Assembly: GCF_001968815.1 (NCBI RefSeq)
Contig: NZ_MIEQ01000027.1
Location: 248,001 to 312,000 of the forward strand
Source of the DNA: Motiliproteus sp. MSK22-1
GTDB lineage: Bacteria; Pseudomonadota; Gammaproteobacteria; Pseudomonadales; Balneatricaceae
DNA length: 64,000 nucleotides
Direction: 5' to 3'
Below the pieces are notes generated by a model, which ran no database searches, was not told where the DNA came from, and was given only the letters and a program-made list of their open reading frames with translations. Of the stretch, positions 10,930 through 20,574 are shown piece after piece. Every line of letters starts with the position of its first letter. Positions within the stretch are counted from its first letter, which is position 1. Both the position numbers and the translations under genes were made by a program.

Positions 10930-11370
10930 ATGAAAAAGCAAACGGGTTTTACCCTGATCGAATTGATGATCGTAGTGGCGATTATCGGTATCCTGGCTGC
11001 CATTGCGTTGCCGGCTTATCAAACCTATACCAATAAGGCGAAATTCTCAGAGGTTATTTTGGCAACCTCTGCGATTAAGACGCAAGTAGATATTTGTGGT
11101 CAAACCAAAGCTACAGATGATACTACTTTTGCTGCTATGTGTATATCCTCAGTTGCTTCTGGTGGTGTTTCCAGTGTGGGTACAGCTTCAGGTTATGTGA
11201 ATCAGATAGAGGCTGTAGCCAATGGGACAAACGTAGAGGTGCAAGCGGAGTCTACGGGTATTGGAACCGGGAACGTAAGTTATATTCTTTCTGGAGATAG
11301 ACAAAGTACTGGTCAGGTTCTTTGGTCAGAAAGTGCTTCAAGTGGATGCTTGAGCGAAGGCTGGTGCTAA
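10930..11370 (+). CDS. pilA: Type IV major pilin PilA
   Basis: This is a type IVa prepilin of 146 residues. The leader is MKKQTG, cut before [18 protein letters not shown], whose +5 glutamate is conserved. I chose ATG 10930 over an upstream GTG at 10903 because it gives the short canonical leader and has GGAGAG just upstream. Cys residues near the first variable loop (DICGQ, AAMC) and in the C-terminal SGCLSEGWC suggest disulfide loops, the last being the D-region. It is divergent from pilBCD, as in Pseudomonas. An intrinsic terminator follows 56 bases after the stop. Confidence 0.97.
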   Translation: MKKQTGFTLIELMIVVAIIGILAAIALPAYQTYTNKAKFSEVILATSAIKTQVDICGQTKATDDTTFAAMCISSVASGGVSSVGTASGYVNQIEAVANGTNVEVQAESTGIGTGNVSYILSGDRQSTGQVLWSESASSGCLSEGWC

Positions 11371-11426
11371 AAATCCGGCTTAATATGGCCAAGTTTAATT
11401 GAATTTAACTTTTGACCGCTTTACAG

Positions 11427-11457
11427 AAAAAACCTCGGTTATGCCGGGGTTTTTTTC
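11427..11457 (+). terminator. Intrinsic terminator of pilA
   Basis: AACCTCGG at 11431-11438 pairs with CCGGGGTT at 11444-11451, one pair being G-U, around a 5-base loop. Seven T residues follow, and A residues precede it. It fits a monocistronic pilA transcript. Confidence 0.85.
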
Positions 11458-11643
11458 CTGTTCGAATCCTTAGTTGAATGTATTTATGGCTTGAGTCTAT
11501 GATTACAGGTAGCTACTAGTTGTTTCCGTTTTGAATAGTTCTTCTGGTAGTGTTTTATCCTTCTTATATCGTCTAATGGTCATAGTTTCTCTGTCTGTTA
11601 TGCTGCAATCTAAAGTAAATTCGCCTAGGAATGCTGTAGCAAC

Positions 11644-11988
11644 ATGAACAAAAAAAGCGCAATTATATTCTTCCTGATACTCGCCTCAGTTATCGCCACT
11701 TGGCTTATTGAACAAAATAAACCAACCAATTCATCAGAGGTTATTGCGCAAATGAATCAGCTTATTGCTGCTGATCCGCGTATCAAATCTCACGTCTGGA
11801 ATTACAGTAATGTGGCGGTGGGTGTTATCAAGACCGAAGTTGACGAGAAAGACTATGCCCGGTCGCTTTGTGCTAAATTTATACAGTTAGGTGCAAAGGG
11901 AGTCGCAGTTCAAGTAGTGGATGTATTGAAGTTGCAAAACAGTGGAGGAGAAGATTGGGAAGAAATTGCCTATGCCAGGTGCGACTGA
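11644..11988 (+). CDS. Hypothetical membrane-anchored protein
   Basis: I do not recognise this 114-residue protein. Residues 1-22 form a basic start plus a hydrophobic helix (FFLILASVIATWLI), which could be an uncleaved signal anchor. The remaining 90 residues are soluble, mixed alpha/beta, and would be periplasmic, with two cysteines (one in SLCAKF, one at ARCD at the C-terminus) that could form a disulfide. It stands alone between pilA and the convergent nadC. The ATG lacks a strong Shine-Dalgarno sequence (CTGTAGCAAC). Coding status is supported by the signal-anchor plus soluble-domain architecture. Confidence 0.65.
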   Translation: MNKKSAIIFFLILASVIATWLIEQNKPTNSSEVIAQMNQLIAADPRIKSHVWNYSNVAVGVIKTEVDEKDYARSLCAKFIQLGAKGVAVQVVDVLKLQNSGGEDWEEIAYARCD

Positions 11989-12066
11989 TCGGGTGCATCT
12001 AAGCCAAAGCATCGTAGCAATGGCTTAGAGACAGCTATCCCGTTAGGTTTTTGATTCCGTTTCCTG

Positions 12067-12957
<891 letters not shown>

Positions 12958-13139
12958 CTATGATAGTGGCTCGATTATGATAGTAGCTCGATTCGCTTGG
13001 CTGACTGTAGGCGAATGGAAATGAAAAAAGGTCGTTGTTGGCGGCGTGCATTGTACCAGATTTGCGGAAATGCTCCAGAATTGAGCAAGAGTTGAAGTGA
13101 CAGCCTTAATCTCAAGTATACTTTCGAAATATTTTATTA

Positions 13140-13718
13140 ATGAGTGAATATAAAACGTTGAACAAACTTCAGTTTAGGGTTATCAGCGACCGGCTGCTAG
13201 AGGCCGGTTTTTGTGAGTCCCCAAATCAAAACCCAAGACCAGAGAGGCAAGTTGTTGATTTGCTGGTCATTCACAATATAAGTTTGCCGCCTAAAGTGTT
13301 TGGCACTCCTTATGTTAAGCAGTTTTTTCTAAATCAGCTGGAAGTCGATGCAGACCCTTATTTTTCTGAAATTGAGTCGCTAAAGGTTTCTGCACATCTT
13401 TTTATTGACCGTAAAGGAGAGGTTACCCAGTTCGTTTCTTTTGATTGCCGTGCCTGGCATGCGGGGGTGTCCAGTTTTGATGGTCGGGAAAATTGTAATG
13501 ATTTTTCCATCGGTATAGAGCTTGAGGGCAGCGACGATATTCCCTTTACCGAGGAGCAATATCAAGTGCTCGTGGCTACCTGTAATGCTCTAATGGATCG
13601 GTATCCAGGCTTAGTTCCTGAACGGATTGTGGGTCATAGTGAAGTGGCTCCCGGTAGAAAAACAGATCCGGGACCTGCTTTTGACTGGGAGTACTTTCGT
13701 CGAATACTGCAAGCTTAG
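13140..13718 (+). CDS. ampD: Cytosolic 1,6-anhydro-N-acetylmuramyl-L-alanine amidase AmpD
   Basis: AmpD removes the stem peptide from anhydromuropeptides during cell-wall recycling; loss of AmpD often raises AmpC beta-lactamase. The 192-residue protein has the zinc ligands His45 (in VIHN), His166 (GHSEVAPGRKTDPG) and Asp176, and the AWHAGVSSF and GIELEGSDDIPFT signatures of the family. There is no signal peptide, consistent with the cytosolic enzyme rather than AmpDh2/3. No ampE was found next to it. A Fur-like sequence and fbpC follow downstream. Confidence 0.96.
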   Translation: MSEYKTLNKLQFRVISDRLLEAGFCESPNQNPRPERQVVDLLVIHNISLPPKVFGTPYVKQFFLNQLEVDADPYFSEIESLKVSAHLFIDRKGEVTQFVSFDCRAWHAGVSSFDGRENCNDFSIGIELEGSDDIPFTEEQYQVLVATCNALMDRYPGLVPERIVGHSEVAPGRKTDPGPAFDWEYFRRILQA

Positions 13719-13832
13719 CGACAAAATGCTGTAAGCCATAGAGGGATAAAGGGCTGTCCTGATTTTAGTAATCTTGACTTGAGGCAAACGCCAGCAATTT
13801 CTGGGAATCTAGTTATCAAATTTATTGGTAAC

Positions 13833-13854
13833 AATAATGATTTCTATTTATCAT
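13833..13854. promoter_or_regulatory. Weak Fur-box-like sequence upstream of fbpC
   Basis: The segment starting AATAATGATTTC contains the inverted pair ATGAT (13837-13841) and ATCAT (13850-13854). I count about 11 of 19 matches to the Fur consensus GATAATGATAATCATTATC. It lies about 85 bases before an iron-transporter ATPase gene, which makes Fur control plausible. The region is AT-rich, so chance is possible. Confidence 0.3.
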
Positions 13855-13939
13855 GCCCTTAGCTATGTGGTTTATAGGGTTATTCCCGATTTTTTACGGG
13901 GTTTCCAAAACAAGTGTAAAAGTCTAAGGCGTTTGTTGT

Positions 13940-14983
13940 ATGGAAAGGCTGCTCAAAATTGACGATATAGAATGTCGTTATCAGACACAAAAAATTGTTG
14001 AGGGGCTGTCGTTCGAAGTTAAGCAGGGTGAGATAACCTGCCTGTTAGGCCCCAGTGGCTGTGGAAAAACAACGGTTCTGCGTGCGATCGCTGGTTTTAA
14101 CCCGATATATAGTGGAAGCATATCTCTCAATGATCGGGTTATTGCACAACCTGGAAAAAGTGTCCCTCCTGAGCAACGTAGTATTGGCATGGTATTTCAG
14201 GATTATGCTCTATTCCCGCATCTAAGCGTTCGTAATAATGTTACTTTTGGCTTGACGAAACTCTCGCGCAAGGAAAAGAACCGGGTTGTCGATCACCTTT
14301 TGCAGTTGGTCGAACTGGAAGGTATGGCGGATCGATATCCTCATGAATTGTCGGGGGGGCAGCAGCAGCGTGTGGCATTGGCTCGTGCTCTGGCGCCTAA
14401 GCCACAATTGCTGTTGATGGATGAACCTTTTTCCAATCTGGATACAGAATTGCGTCGTCAATTGTCAGTGGAAGTGCGGGATATTCTAAAGGAAGAGAAA
14501 ATTTCGGCGATTGTGGTTACCCATGATCAGGATGAGGCCTTTACCGTTAGTGATAAGCTGGGGGTCATTGCCCGTGGTCGGTTGCAACAATGGGATACAC
14601 CTTTTGAAATTTACCACCATCCTGAAAATCCTGTAGTTGCAAGCTTTGTTGGAGAGGGTAAGTTTCTGCGTGGCAAAGCAGTCTCAGGAGATCTTGTTGA
14701 CACAGATATTGGTCTGGTAAAAGCCTCAAAGGTTAGTTGGAGTGCCGGAGATCAGGTGGATGTTTTTGTCAGGCCGCATGAAATTGTGCCAGGATGCAAT
14801 GGCTGTTCAGTGAATGGGGAAGTAATTAAGAAAGAATTTCTAGGGACATCCACACTTTATACTCTGAAACTACCCACGGGTCGATTAGTGGAGTCGTCCT
14901 TTATGGCTGATCATGATTATCAGGTGGGTGATTCAATAGGTTTGCGGGTGGAGACAGAGAAGCTGGTCGCATTTCGTGTTTAA
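13940..14983 (+). CDS. fbpC: Ferric-iron ABC transporter ATPase (FbpC/AfuC type)
   Basis: This is the cytosolic ATPase of an Fe(III) importer. The 347-residue protein has Walker A (GPSGCGKTT), the Q-loop region (GMVFQDYALFPHL), the signature LSGGQQQRVALARAL, Walker B (LLLMDEPFSNLD) and the switch histidine in VVTHDQDEA. The region beyond residue about 240 is a TOBE-like regulatory domain. It is transcribed towards the convergent fbpB and fbpA, so the three subunits are in two transcripts. Substrate assignment to iron rests on the neighbouring binding protein; spermidine or thiamine ATPases look similar in isolation. Confidence 0.88.
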   Translation: MERLLKIDDIECRYQTQKIVEGLSFEVKQGEITCLLGPSGCGKTTVLRAIAGFNPIYSGSISLNDRVIAQPGKSVPPEQRSIGMVFQDYALFPHLSVRNNVTFGLTKLSRKEKNRVVDHLLQLVELEGMADRYPHELSGGQQQRVALARALAPKPQLLLMDEPFSNLDTELRRQLSVEVRDILKEEKISAIVVTHDQDEAFTVSDKLGVIARGRLQQWDTPFEIYHHPENPVVASFVGEGKFLRGKAVSGDLVDTDIGLVKASKVSWSAGDQVDVFVRPHEIVPGCNGCSVNGEVIKKEFLGTSTLYTLKLPTGRLVESSFMADHDYQVGDSIGLRVETEKLVAFRV

Positions 14984-15180
14984 GGGGTTGGAAGCATAGA
15001 GATGCTGGGTTGATAAAAAGCCCATAGCTCTTTGTTCAGTTGCTACTTGTTTCGTGATTCTTTGTTTTTTAGTTTCTACTCAGGAACTTTCGAATAAATC
15101 CATTATGTTCTTAATGAGTCCTCTGCTGCCCAGGGGGCAGGCTTCCCAAATAATCCTTATGTTGTCGTAATCCTGTAGCT

Positions 15181-16893
15181 CTAATTGGTTCGTTGTGATT
15201 CAGCAATGGAACGGCTGAGCAGTATGACCGGGATCAATCCCACCAGAACGATTAGTAATGCCCCTAAGGCTGACTCTTCCAGCATTTCATCAGACGCGTA
15301 CTGATAGACATAAGTTGCCAGGGTATCAAAGTTAAAGGGCCGTAAAATCAGTGTGGCCGGCAGTTCTTTCATACAATCAACAAACACCACCAGCGCTCCC
15401 GTCATAATACCGCCCCTGATCAAAGGCAAGTGAACTTTGACCAGTGTTTGGAAGGTATTGAGGCCTAAGGAGCGAGAGGCCATGTCCATCGTCGGGGTTA
15501 TCTTGGCGAGACTTGATTCAACTGAACCATGAGCTACGGCTAAAAACCGTACTACATAGGCAAACAGTACAGCAAAGATGGTTCCGCTGAGCAGCAAACC
15601 CGTAGATACCCCAAAATACTCACGCATTAAACTATCTACACCGTTATCAAAAGCAGCAAAGGGAATGATTACACCAATAGCCAGCACTGCGCCCGGCAAC
15701 GCGTATCCCAGATTGGCAAAACGAACCACCCCAACCAAGCCCCTGCCGGGACTTAATCGTTTACTGTAAGCCAGTATCAGGCCCACCAGGCACGCGGCTA
15801 CAGCCGCGGTTGCTGATAGTAAGAAACTGTTTCCTGCAATGATCAGAAACTCTTCGCTCCAGGTTTCATTGAAATTTTCGTATGCATATTTGCCGAGTAG
15901 TAGAAAAGGAATCACAAACCCCGCAATAAACGGTAGCAGGCAGGTTAAACTGGAAAAATACGCTGCCCAGCCTCTTAGCTCAAACCGTTCCAGGGTCTTG
16001 AAGCGATCAGAACTGTTAAATTGCTTTTGTCGTGCTCTCCCTATTCGTTCAAGGGTGATTAGAATTACCACAAATACCAGCATAAAACTGGCAATTTGTG
16101 CTGCTCCACCAAGGTTGCTCATATTAAGCCAGGTATCATAGATTCCTGCGCTGAGGCTTTTCACAGCAAAGTAGTCGACAGTGCCGAAATCATTAATAGT
16201 TTCCATGGACACCAGCGAAAGGCCGACAGCGATACCAGGGCGAGCCATGGGGAGTGATACCCGTAAGAAACTCTGGAATGCCGTGCAACCCAGGGTACGG
16301 CTGGCGGCTTGGATGTTGGCGGAATGTTCAAGAAAAGAGGCTCTGGCCAGCATATAAATATAGGGGTAGAGCACGAGTGCCAGCATAAGGATAGCACCAC
16401 CCAGAGTCCGTATATCGGGAAACCAGTAGTCCTGATAACTGCTCCAGCCAAAGAATCTACGAAGCGCACCCTGTACTGGGCCTGCGTACTCAAGTAGGTC
16501 TGTATAAACGTATGCAATAACATAGGCAGGAACTGCAAAGGGTAGCAGCAGCGCCCATTCAAACATTTTTCTGCCCGGAAAGTTGCACATGGTAACCAGC
16601 CAGGCAGTGCTGACACCGATGAGAATAGATAATCCTCCAACCCCGATCATAAGAATAAGCGTAGTGGAGATATAGGTCGGGAGTACGGTTGCTGCCAGGT
16701 GTGACCAAATGTTCTCGCTTGGAAAGAGAGACAAGTAGAAGACTGATACTACGGGTAAGGCAACGAGTACGGCTACGACTAGAGCGCTGAAAAACCAGCG
16801 ACGATGGGAGTCTGTTGATACTAGATTGGACGTGTCGGCCGCTAAAGGAGGCTTATGTGCCATTGGCGTGGGTTGAGTTGAACTGCTGCTCAT
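15181..16893 (-). CDS. fbpB: Ferric-iron ABC transporter permease (fused, FbpB type)
   Basis: This 570-residue inner-membrane protein contains two fused BPD-type permease domains, as in FbpB/SfuB. The EAA loops are recognisable near residue 190-215 (SRTLGCTAFQSFLRVSLPMARPG, seen in part as LGCTAFQSFLRVSLPMA) and near 475 (SLGLNTFQTLVKVHLPLIRGG, in part LGLNTFQTLVKVHLP). About twelve hydrophobic helices are visible. It follows fbpA on the minus strand after a 103-base gap that holds a strong intrinsic terminator. Its partner ATPase is the convergent fbpC. Confidence 0.92.
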   Translation of the reverse strand: MSSSSTQPTPMAHKPPLAADTSNLVSTDSHRRWFFSALVVAVLVALPVVSVFYLSLFPSENIWSHLAATVLPTYISTTLILMIGVGGLSILIGVSTAWLVTMCNFPGRKMFEWALLLPFAVPAYVIAYVYTDLLEYAGPVQGALRRFFGWSSYQDYWFPDIRTLGGAILMLALVLYPYIYMLARASFLEHSANIQAASRTLGCTAFQSFLRVSLPMARPGIAVGLSLVSMETINDFGTVDYFAVKSLSAGIYDTWLNMSNLGGAAQIASFMLVFVVILITLERIGRARQKQFNSSDRFKTLERFELRGWAAYFSSLTCLLPFIAGFVIPFLLLGKYAYENFNETWSEEFLIIAGNSFLLSATAAVAACLVGLILAYSKRLSPGRGLVGVVRFANLGYALPGAVLAIGVIIPFAAFDNGVDSLMREYFGVSTGLLLSGTIFAVLFAYVVRFLAVAHGSVESSLAKITPTMDMASRSLGLNTFQTLVKVHLPLIRGGIMTGALVVFVDCMKELPATLILRPFNFDTLATYVYQYASDEMLEESALGALLIVLVGLIPVILLSRSIAESQRTN

Positions 16894-16918
16894 GGGCGCG
16901 GGGGTTACCTATCGTCAC

Positions 16919-16957
16919 CAAAAAAAGCAAACGGTAGTCAACTATGACTACCGTTTG
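16919..16957 (-). terminator. Strong intrinsic terminator between fbpA and fbpB
   Basis: A perfect 12-base inverted repeat (CAAACGGTAGTC at 16928-16939 and GACTACCGTTTG at 16946-16957) with a 6-base loop is followed, on the minus strand, by C and seven T residues. It stands 40 bases after the fbpA stop and about 25 bases before fbpB. Partial readthrough would give much more binding protein than permease. Confidence 0.9.
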
Positions 16958-16996
16958 TTGAGAACTCAGAGAATTCTCAATACATGAGCGCTATTA

Positions 16997-18058
16997 TCAG
17001 TTATCGAAGCCGACTTTATCAACCAGTTTAGAAGCTTTGGAGCGATTGGCTGCAATTGTTGCCAAGCTCATGTCGTCTGCTTTGAAGTCACCCATGTACT
17101 GATCAAGCAGTGAAGACTTAGGGGTGCCAGGACGAACAGGGAATTCAAAATTCTCTTGCGCGTACATGTACTGGGCCATTGGGCCGCTTAGGAACTCCAT
17201 AAGCTTGATGGCATTGTCCTTGTTTTTAGAGTGTTTAGTTAAAACAACACCGCTGATACCCATGTGTGCTCCACGGTCAGCCTGATTAGGGAATAACAGG
17301 TTTACAGACTGAGCCCAGCCGATTTGCTCCGGTTTCTTGGCGTTAGTAATCATTTTTCCGAAGTAGTAGCTGTTGCCAAGAGCGACATCACAAACCCCTT
17401 CTTTTACGGCCTTGACCTGAGCCCGGTCATTACCCTGTGGTTTGCGAGCCAAATTGGCTTTTACGCCCTCCAACCACTTCTCAGCCTCTGCTTCTCCGTG
17501 GGTTGCGATCATGCTTCCGACCAGAGACAGGTTATAGGTGTGTTTGCCGCTGCGGGTACAAACCTTGCCTTTCCATTTGGGGTCAGCCAGATCTTCGTAA
17601 GTCTTTATTTCACCTTCTTTAACACGCTCTTTGGATGTGTAAATGATACGAGAGCGAGTTGTTAGTCCAAACCACTGATCATCAGGATCTCTGTATTGGC
17701 TGGGAATATTCTTTTCCAGTACAGGGCTGTCGACAGCCTGAGTTAGCCCTTTGTTGACAATGTCGTAAATCGGTCCGATATCTGGAGTTAAGAAAAGGTC
17801 CGCATTGGTGTTCTGACCCTCATTCTCGATACGTTCAATAAGTCCTTTTTTGGCAAAAATAACGTTTACTTTTATGCCGGTCTCGTCGGTAAATGCTTTC
17901 AGCATCGGTTTGATCAAGAATGCCTGCCTGGCAGAGTAGATGTTAACTTCTTCGGCCGCGTTGGCAGAGGCCGCGCTGACTGCTGCAACCATAGGTAGTG
18001 CAGAAACAGAAAGTAGGGTAAGCGCGGAGAAACGTTTGATTTTTCCAAAAGACAGCAT
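16997..18058 (-). CDS. fbpA: Periplasmic Fe(III)-binding protein (FbpA type)
   Basis: This 353-residue protein is the periplasmic ferric-binding component. A Sec signal peptide covers about residues 1-34 (hydrophobic ALTLLSVSALPMVAAVSA, cut near ANA-AEE). VNIYSARQ opens the mature protein, and GNSYYFGKM holds the adjacent tyrosines that bind Fe(III) in this family. I chose the ATG at 18058 because GAGGTT lies 8 bases upstream; an in-frame ATG at 18076 has no such site. The Fur-like box before it, and the terminator after it, support iron-regulated, high-level expression. Confidence 0.93.
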   Translation of the reverse strand: MLSFGKIKRFSALTLLSVSALPMVAAVSAASANAAEEVNIYSARQAFLIKPMLKAFTDETGIKVNVIFAKKGLIERIENEGQNTNADLFLTPDIGPIYDIVNKGLTQAVDSPVLEKNIPSQYRDPDDQWFGLTTRSRIIYTSKERVKEGEIKTYEDLADPKWKGKVCTRSGKHTYNLSLVGSMIATHGEAEAEKWLEGVKANLARKPQGNDRAQVKAVKEGVCDVALGNSYYFGKMITNAKKPEQIGWAQSVNLLFPNQADRGAHMGISGVVLTKHSKNKDNAIKLMEFLSGPMAQYMYAQENFEFPVRPGTPKSSLLDQYMGDFKADDMSLATIAANRSKASKLVDKVGFDN

Positions 18059-18088
18059 TCTTTTCGAACCTCGCATAATGATATAAAC

Positions 18089-18107
18089 AATAATGAGAAG
18101 GATTCTT
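18089..18107. promoter_or_regulatory. Fur-box-like operator upstream of fbpA
   Basis: AATAATGAGAAGGATTCTT matches the 19-base Fur consensus at about 13 positions and includes an imperfect 7-1-7 inverted repeat centred on 18101. It lies 31-49 bases before the fbpA start codon, where a promoter is expected. The core AATGAGAAGGATTC recurs with one change at 55447-55460. Confidence 0.65.
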
Positions 18108-18228
18108 ATTAATATTCAGGGTAAAGTCAATAGTTGTAACCCCTCTATTCTTGATATGTATTAATTCAGACTGTCTTGCTGATCGGATTTAGAGGTAGTG
18201 ATGTAGCGCTTTGGTCATGAGAAGTTAC

Positions 18229-18951
18229 TCAGAACAGCTTTGCCAGTAGTACGGACAACGCTGTTTCAACTCGGAGTATCCTTGGACCCAAGTGAATAGG
18301 CTTGAACCCGGCATTAGATAATTTTTCAATTTCATACGGGATAAATCCACCTTCCGGTCCTATGGCAAGTACGGTTGTGTTGGAAACAAGTCCATTTGAA
18401 TCTGGATGAGGGCAGGGGACTGCATTGTAGGGATGTGCAACCAATAACCGCTTGTTCTGGCTGATATTTGGTAATTCGTCTTCAACGAATGGTTTAAATC
18501 GCTTTTTGAGGCTGACCTTGGGCAACCCTGTGTCTATCCCCTGCTCCAGCCCAAGGCAAAGATGCTCATTAATTTTTTCCGGTTGCAGAAAAGGGGACTG
18601 CCAATAGCTTTTTTCAACGCGATAGGCGTTTATCAGTATGAGATCAGCCACCCCCATCGTGGCGCAGGTTTGAAAAATACGCTTGAGCATTTTGGGTCGG
18701 GGAAGAGCCATAATCAGCGTGAGTGGTAGTTTTTCTGGAGGCTGGGCAGATAACTCCACCTCCAGCTGCATTTTTTTCTGGTCGATAAATATAACCCGAC
18801 CGCTGCCTATTTTGTCATTTAGCAGGCCCACTTTGAGTATGTCTCCCAAGCGTGCCTGATGCACTTTCAGGCAGTGCTGGAAGCGTCGATCATCAATAAT
18901 GACGCGGCCTGGAGCAGAGAAATCTTTAGCTGTGAGCAGAAGTAAGTTCAT
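18229..18951 (-). CDS. rsmE: 16S rRNA m3U1498 methyltransferase RsmE
   Basis: RsmE methylates N3 of U1498 in 16S rRNA in the assembled 30S subunit. The 240-residue protein has the N-terminal PUA-like domain and a C-terminal SPOUT methyltransferase domain. The trefoil-knot SAM site is visible as AIGPEGGFIPYEIEKL and LGPRILRVETA. It lies between fbpA and the TRAP genes and shows no obvious link to either. The length and both domains are normal. Confidence 0.95.
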   Translation of the reverse strand: MNLLLLTAKDFSAPGRVIIDDRRFQHCLKVHQARLGDILKVGLLNDKIGSGRVIFIDQKKMQLEVELSAQPPEKLPLTLIMALPRPKMLKRIFQTCATMGVADLILINAYRVEKSYWQSPFLQPEKINEHLCLGLEQGIDTGLPKVSLKKRFKPFVEDELPNISQNKRLLVAHPYNAVPCPHPDSNGLVSNTTVLAIGPEGGFIPYEIEKLSNAGFKPIHLGPRILRVETALSVLLAKLF

Positions 18952-19310
18952 GACTGTTATGTGATTTCCGTAGTACTACGTATAGATTCCAGGTGACACA
19001 AGCTGTTAAAAATAGTCTGCGAGCAGAGTCTGGTCACTTGACTTGAATTAGGAATGGTTTTGTCGTCTAGCATAAACCACTTTGCGAACCGGGCAATAGC
19101 ATTTGCGATCTTGGTAATAATAAACGTGCTGCTTATGTCTGATTGTGGGTAGAGTGTCGTATGTCAGGCTAAATATTTGAAACTGATTGCATTTGTGGTG
19201 GAACTTAGTTAAAAAATTGCAATGGACTCGATGTGCTTTCCTGAGCTTGAACTGAGAAAGCGGGTCTTTGGCACCAGATAATTAAAAAAATAGTGCAGGA
19301 GAATGATTTC
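18952..19310. other. Intergenic region, nothing identified
   Basis: This 359-base gap lies between divergent rsmE and the TRAP binding-protein gene. I see only a short palindrome (GTAGTACTAC near 18972) and an ATTGCA/TGCAAT inverted pair near 19187 and 19224. Neither matches a named operator that I know. Promoters for both genes should lie here. Confidence 0.4.
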
Positions 19311-20405
19311 ATGAAAAGACGTGAGCTTTTAAAAACCGGTCTGGCAGGTATGGGTGGCGTTGCTGCTGCAACTACACTTTCTGCTCCGGCAATTGCTAAA
19401 GAGCGTATGGAAATAAACATGGTTTCCACCTGGCCAAGGGACTTTCCCGGGTTAGGTACCGGTGCACAGCGTTTTGCCAAGCGTTTATCCGATATGAGTG
19501 ATGGACGTATCCAGGTTAATTACTACGCCGGCGGTGAGCGTGTTAAGCCCTTCGACTCCTTTGATGAAGTAGCCTCTGGTAATGCTCAGATTTATCATGG
19601 CGCAGAGTATTACTGGAAAGGTAAACACCCTGGCTTTGCGTATTTCACAGCTGTGCCTTTTGGCCTGACTTATACAGAAATGAATGCCTGGATTCGCTTT
19701 GGTGGGGGTCAGGAGCTCTGGGATGAGTTGGGAGCCGAGTTTGGTGTGAAGGGGTTAATGTGCGGTAATACAGGCGTTCAGATGGGAGGTTGGTTCCGCA
19801 AGGAGATCAATTCTGTTGATGATCTGAAAGGCCTGAAAATGCGTATACCGGGTCTTGGTGGTGATGTTATGGCCAAATTGGGTGCATCCCCTGTTTCCCT
19901 TCCAGGAAGTCAGATCTATGAAAACCTGGTTTCCGGTGCTATTGATGCGACCGAATGGGTAGGCCCTTGGAATGATAGTTTTATGAAATTCTATGAGGCT
20001 GCCAAGTACTACTACTATCCAGGCATGCATGAGCCGGGCGCGATGCTTGCTATCGGCATGAACAAAGAATGGTGGGACGGGTTGTCAAAGTCCGATCAAC
20101 TGATGGTTAACGCTGCCGCCTCGATGGAAAATGATGTCATGATGGCGGAATACAACGCCAAAAATGGTGAAGCACTGGCTAAGTTGATCAACGAGCAGGG
20201 TGTGAAGCTGCGTCAGTTCAACGATGATGTCTATGATGCCTTTGGTGAGGCTGCTGACGAAGTGTTTGAAACCGTTCGTCAACACAGCGACCTCGCGGCA
20301 CGTATTCATGACAGCTTTGTCGCTTCTCGTAGTACTGTTGGTGCCTGGGCTAAGATCTCTGATCAGGCCTATGTCGAACAACGTAACCGCGTTCTCGACC
20401 TGTAA
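19311..20405 (+). CDS. dctP: TRAP transporter periplasmic binding protein (DctP/TakP type)
   Basis: This 364-residue protein is the solute receptor of a TRAP transporter. The start ATG has AGGAG 10 bases upstream. The N-terminus (MKRRELLKTG then a hydrophobic stretch ending SAPAIA) resembles a twin-arginine signal. The conserved segments KMRIPGLGG, WVGPWND and AKYYYYPGMHEPG match the TakP branch, whose members bind alpha-keto acids or lactate. The next two genes encode the small and large permeases. The neighbouring lut genes favour lactate or a related hydroxy/keto acid as ligand, which is an inference from context. Confidence 0.9.
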   Translation: MKRRELLKTGLAGMGGVAAATTLSAPAIAKERMEINMVSTWPRDFPGLGTGAQRFAKRLSDMSDGRIQVNYYAGGERVKPFDSFDEVASGNAQIYHGAEYYWKGKHPGFAYFTAVPFGLTYTEMNAWIRFGGGQELWDELGAEFGVKGLMCGNTGVQMGGWFRKEINSVDDLKGLKMRIPGLGGDVMAKLGASPVSLPGSQIYENLVSGAIDATEWVGPWNDSFMKFYEAAKYYYYPGMHEPGAMLAIGMNKEWWDGLSKSDQLMVNAAASMENDVMMAEYNAKNGEALAKLINEQGVKLRQFNDDVYDAFGEAADEVFETVRQHSDLAARIHDSFVASRSTVGAWAKISDQAYVEQRNRVLDL

Positions 20406-20422
20406 TCAAAGTGCGCTGTGGT

Positions 20423-20448
20423 TGCACGGAGCCTGCTAGCTCCGTGCA
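20423..20448. other. Strong hairpin after dctP
   Basis: TGCACGGAGC (20423-20432) pairs perfectly with GCTCCGTGCA (20439-20448) around a 6-base loop, 17 bases after the dctP stop. No T-run follows directly; TTTTTTT occurs about 20 bases further on. It may stabilise the dctP transcript or limit readthrough, so that receptor exceeds permease. Confidence 0.6.
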
Positions 20449-20574
20449 GTTGGTACCGTACTTTCAATATTTTTTTATCGTCAGTCTTTCAACTATTGTT
20501 GAGGTTGACGGCTGCGGGCCTGCCTCAGCGCCACTATACTTTCAGTAATCCTTTGATTGTGCAGGCGCTAGCAT

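Noticed and set aside
15181..16893. Frameshift or split in the fbpB permease
   Set aside because: The 570-residue fused two-domain form is normal for this transporter type, and the frame is continuous.
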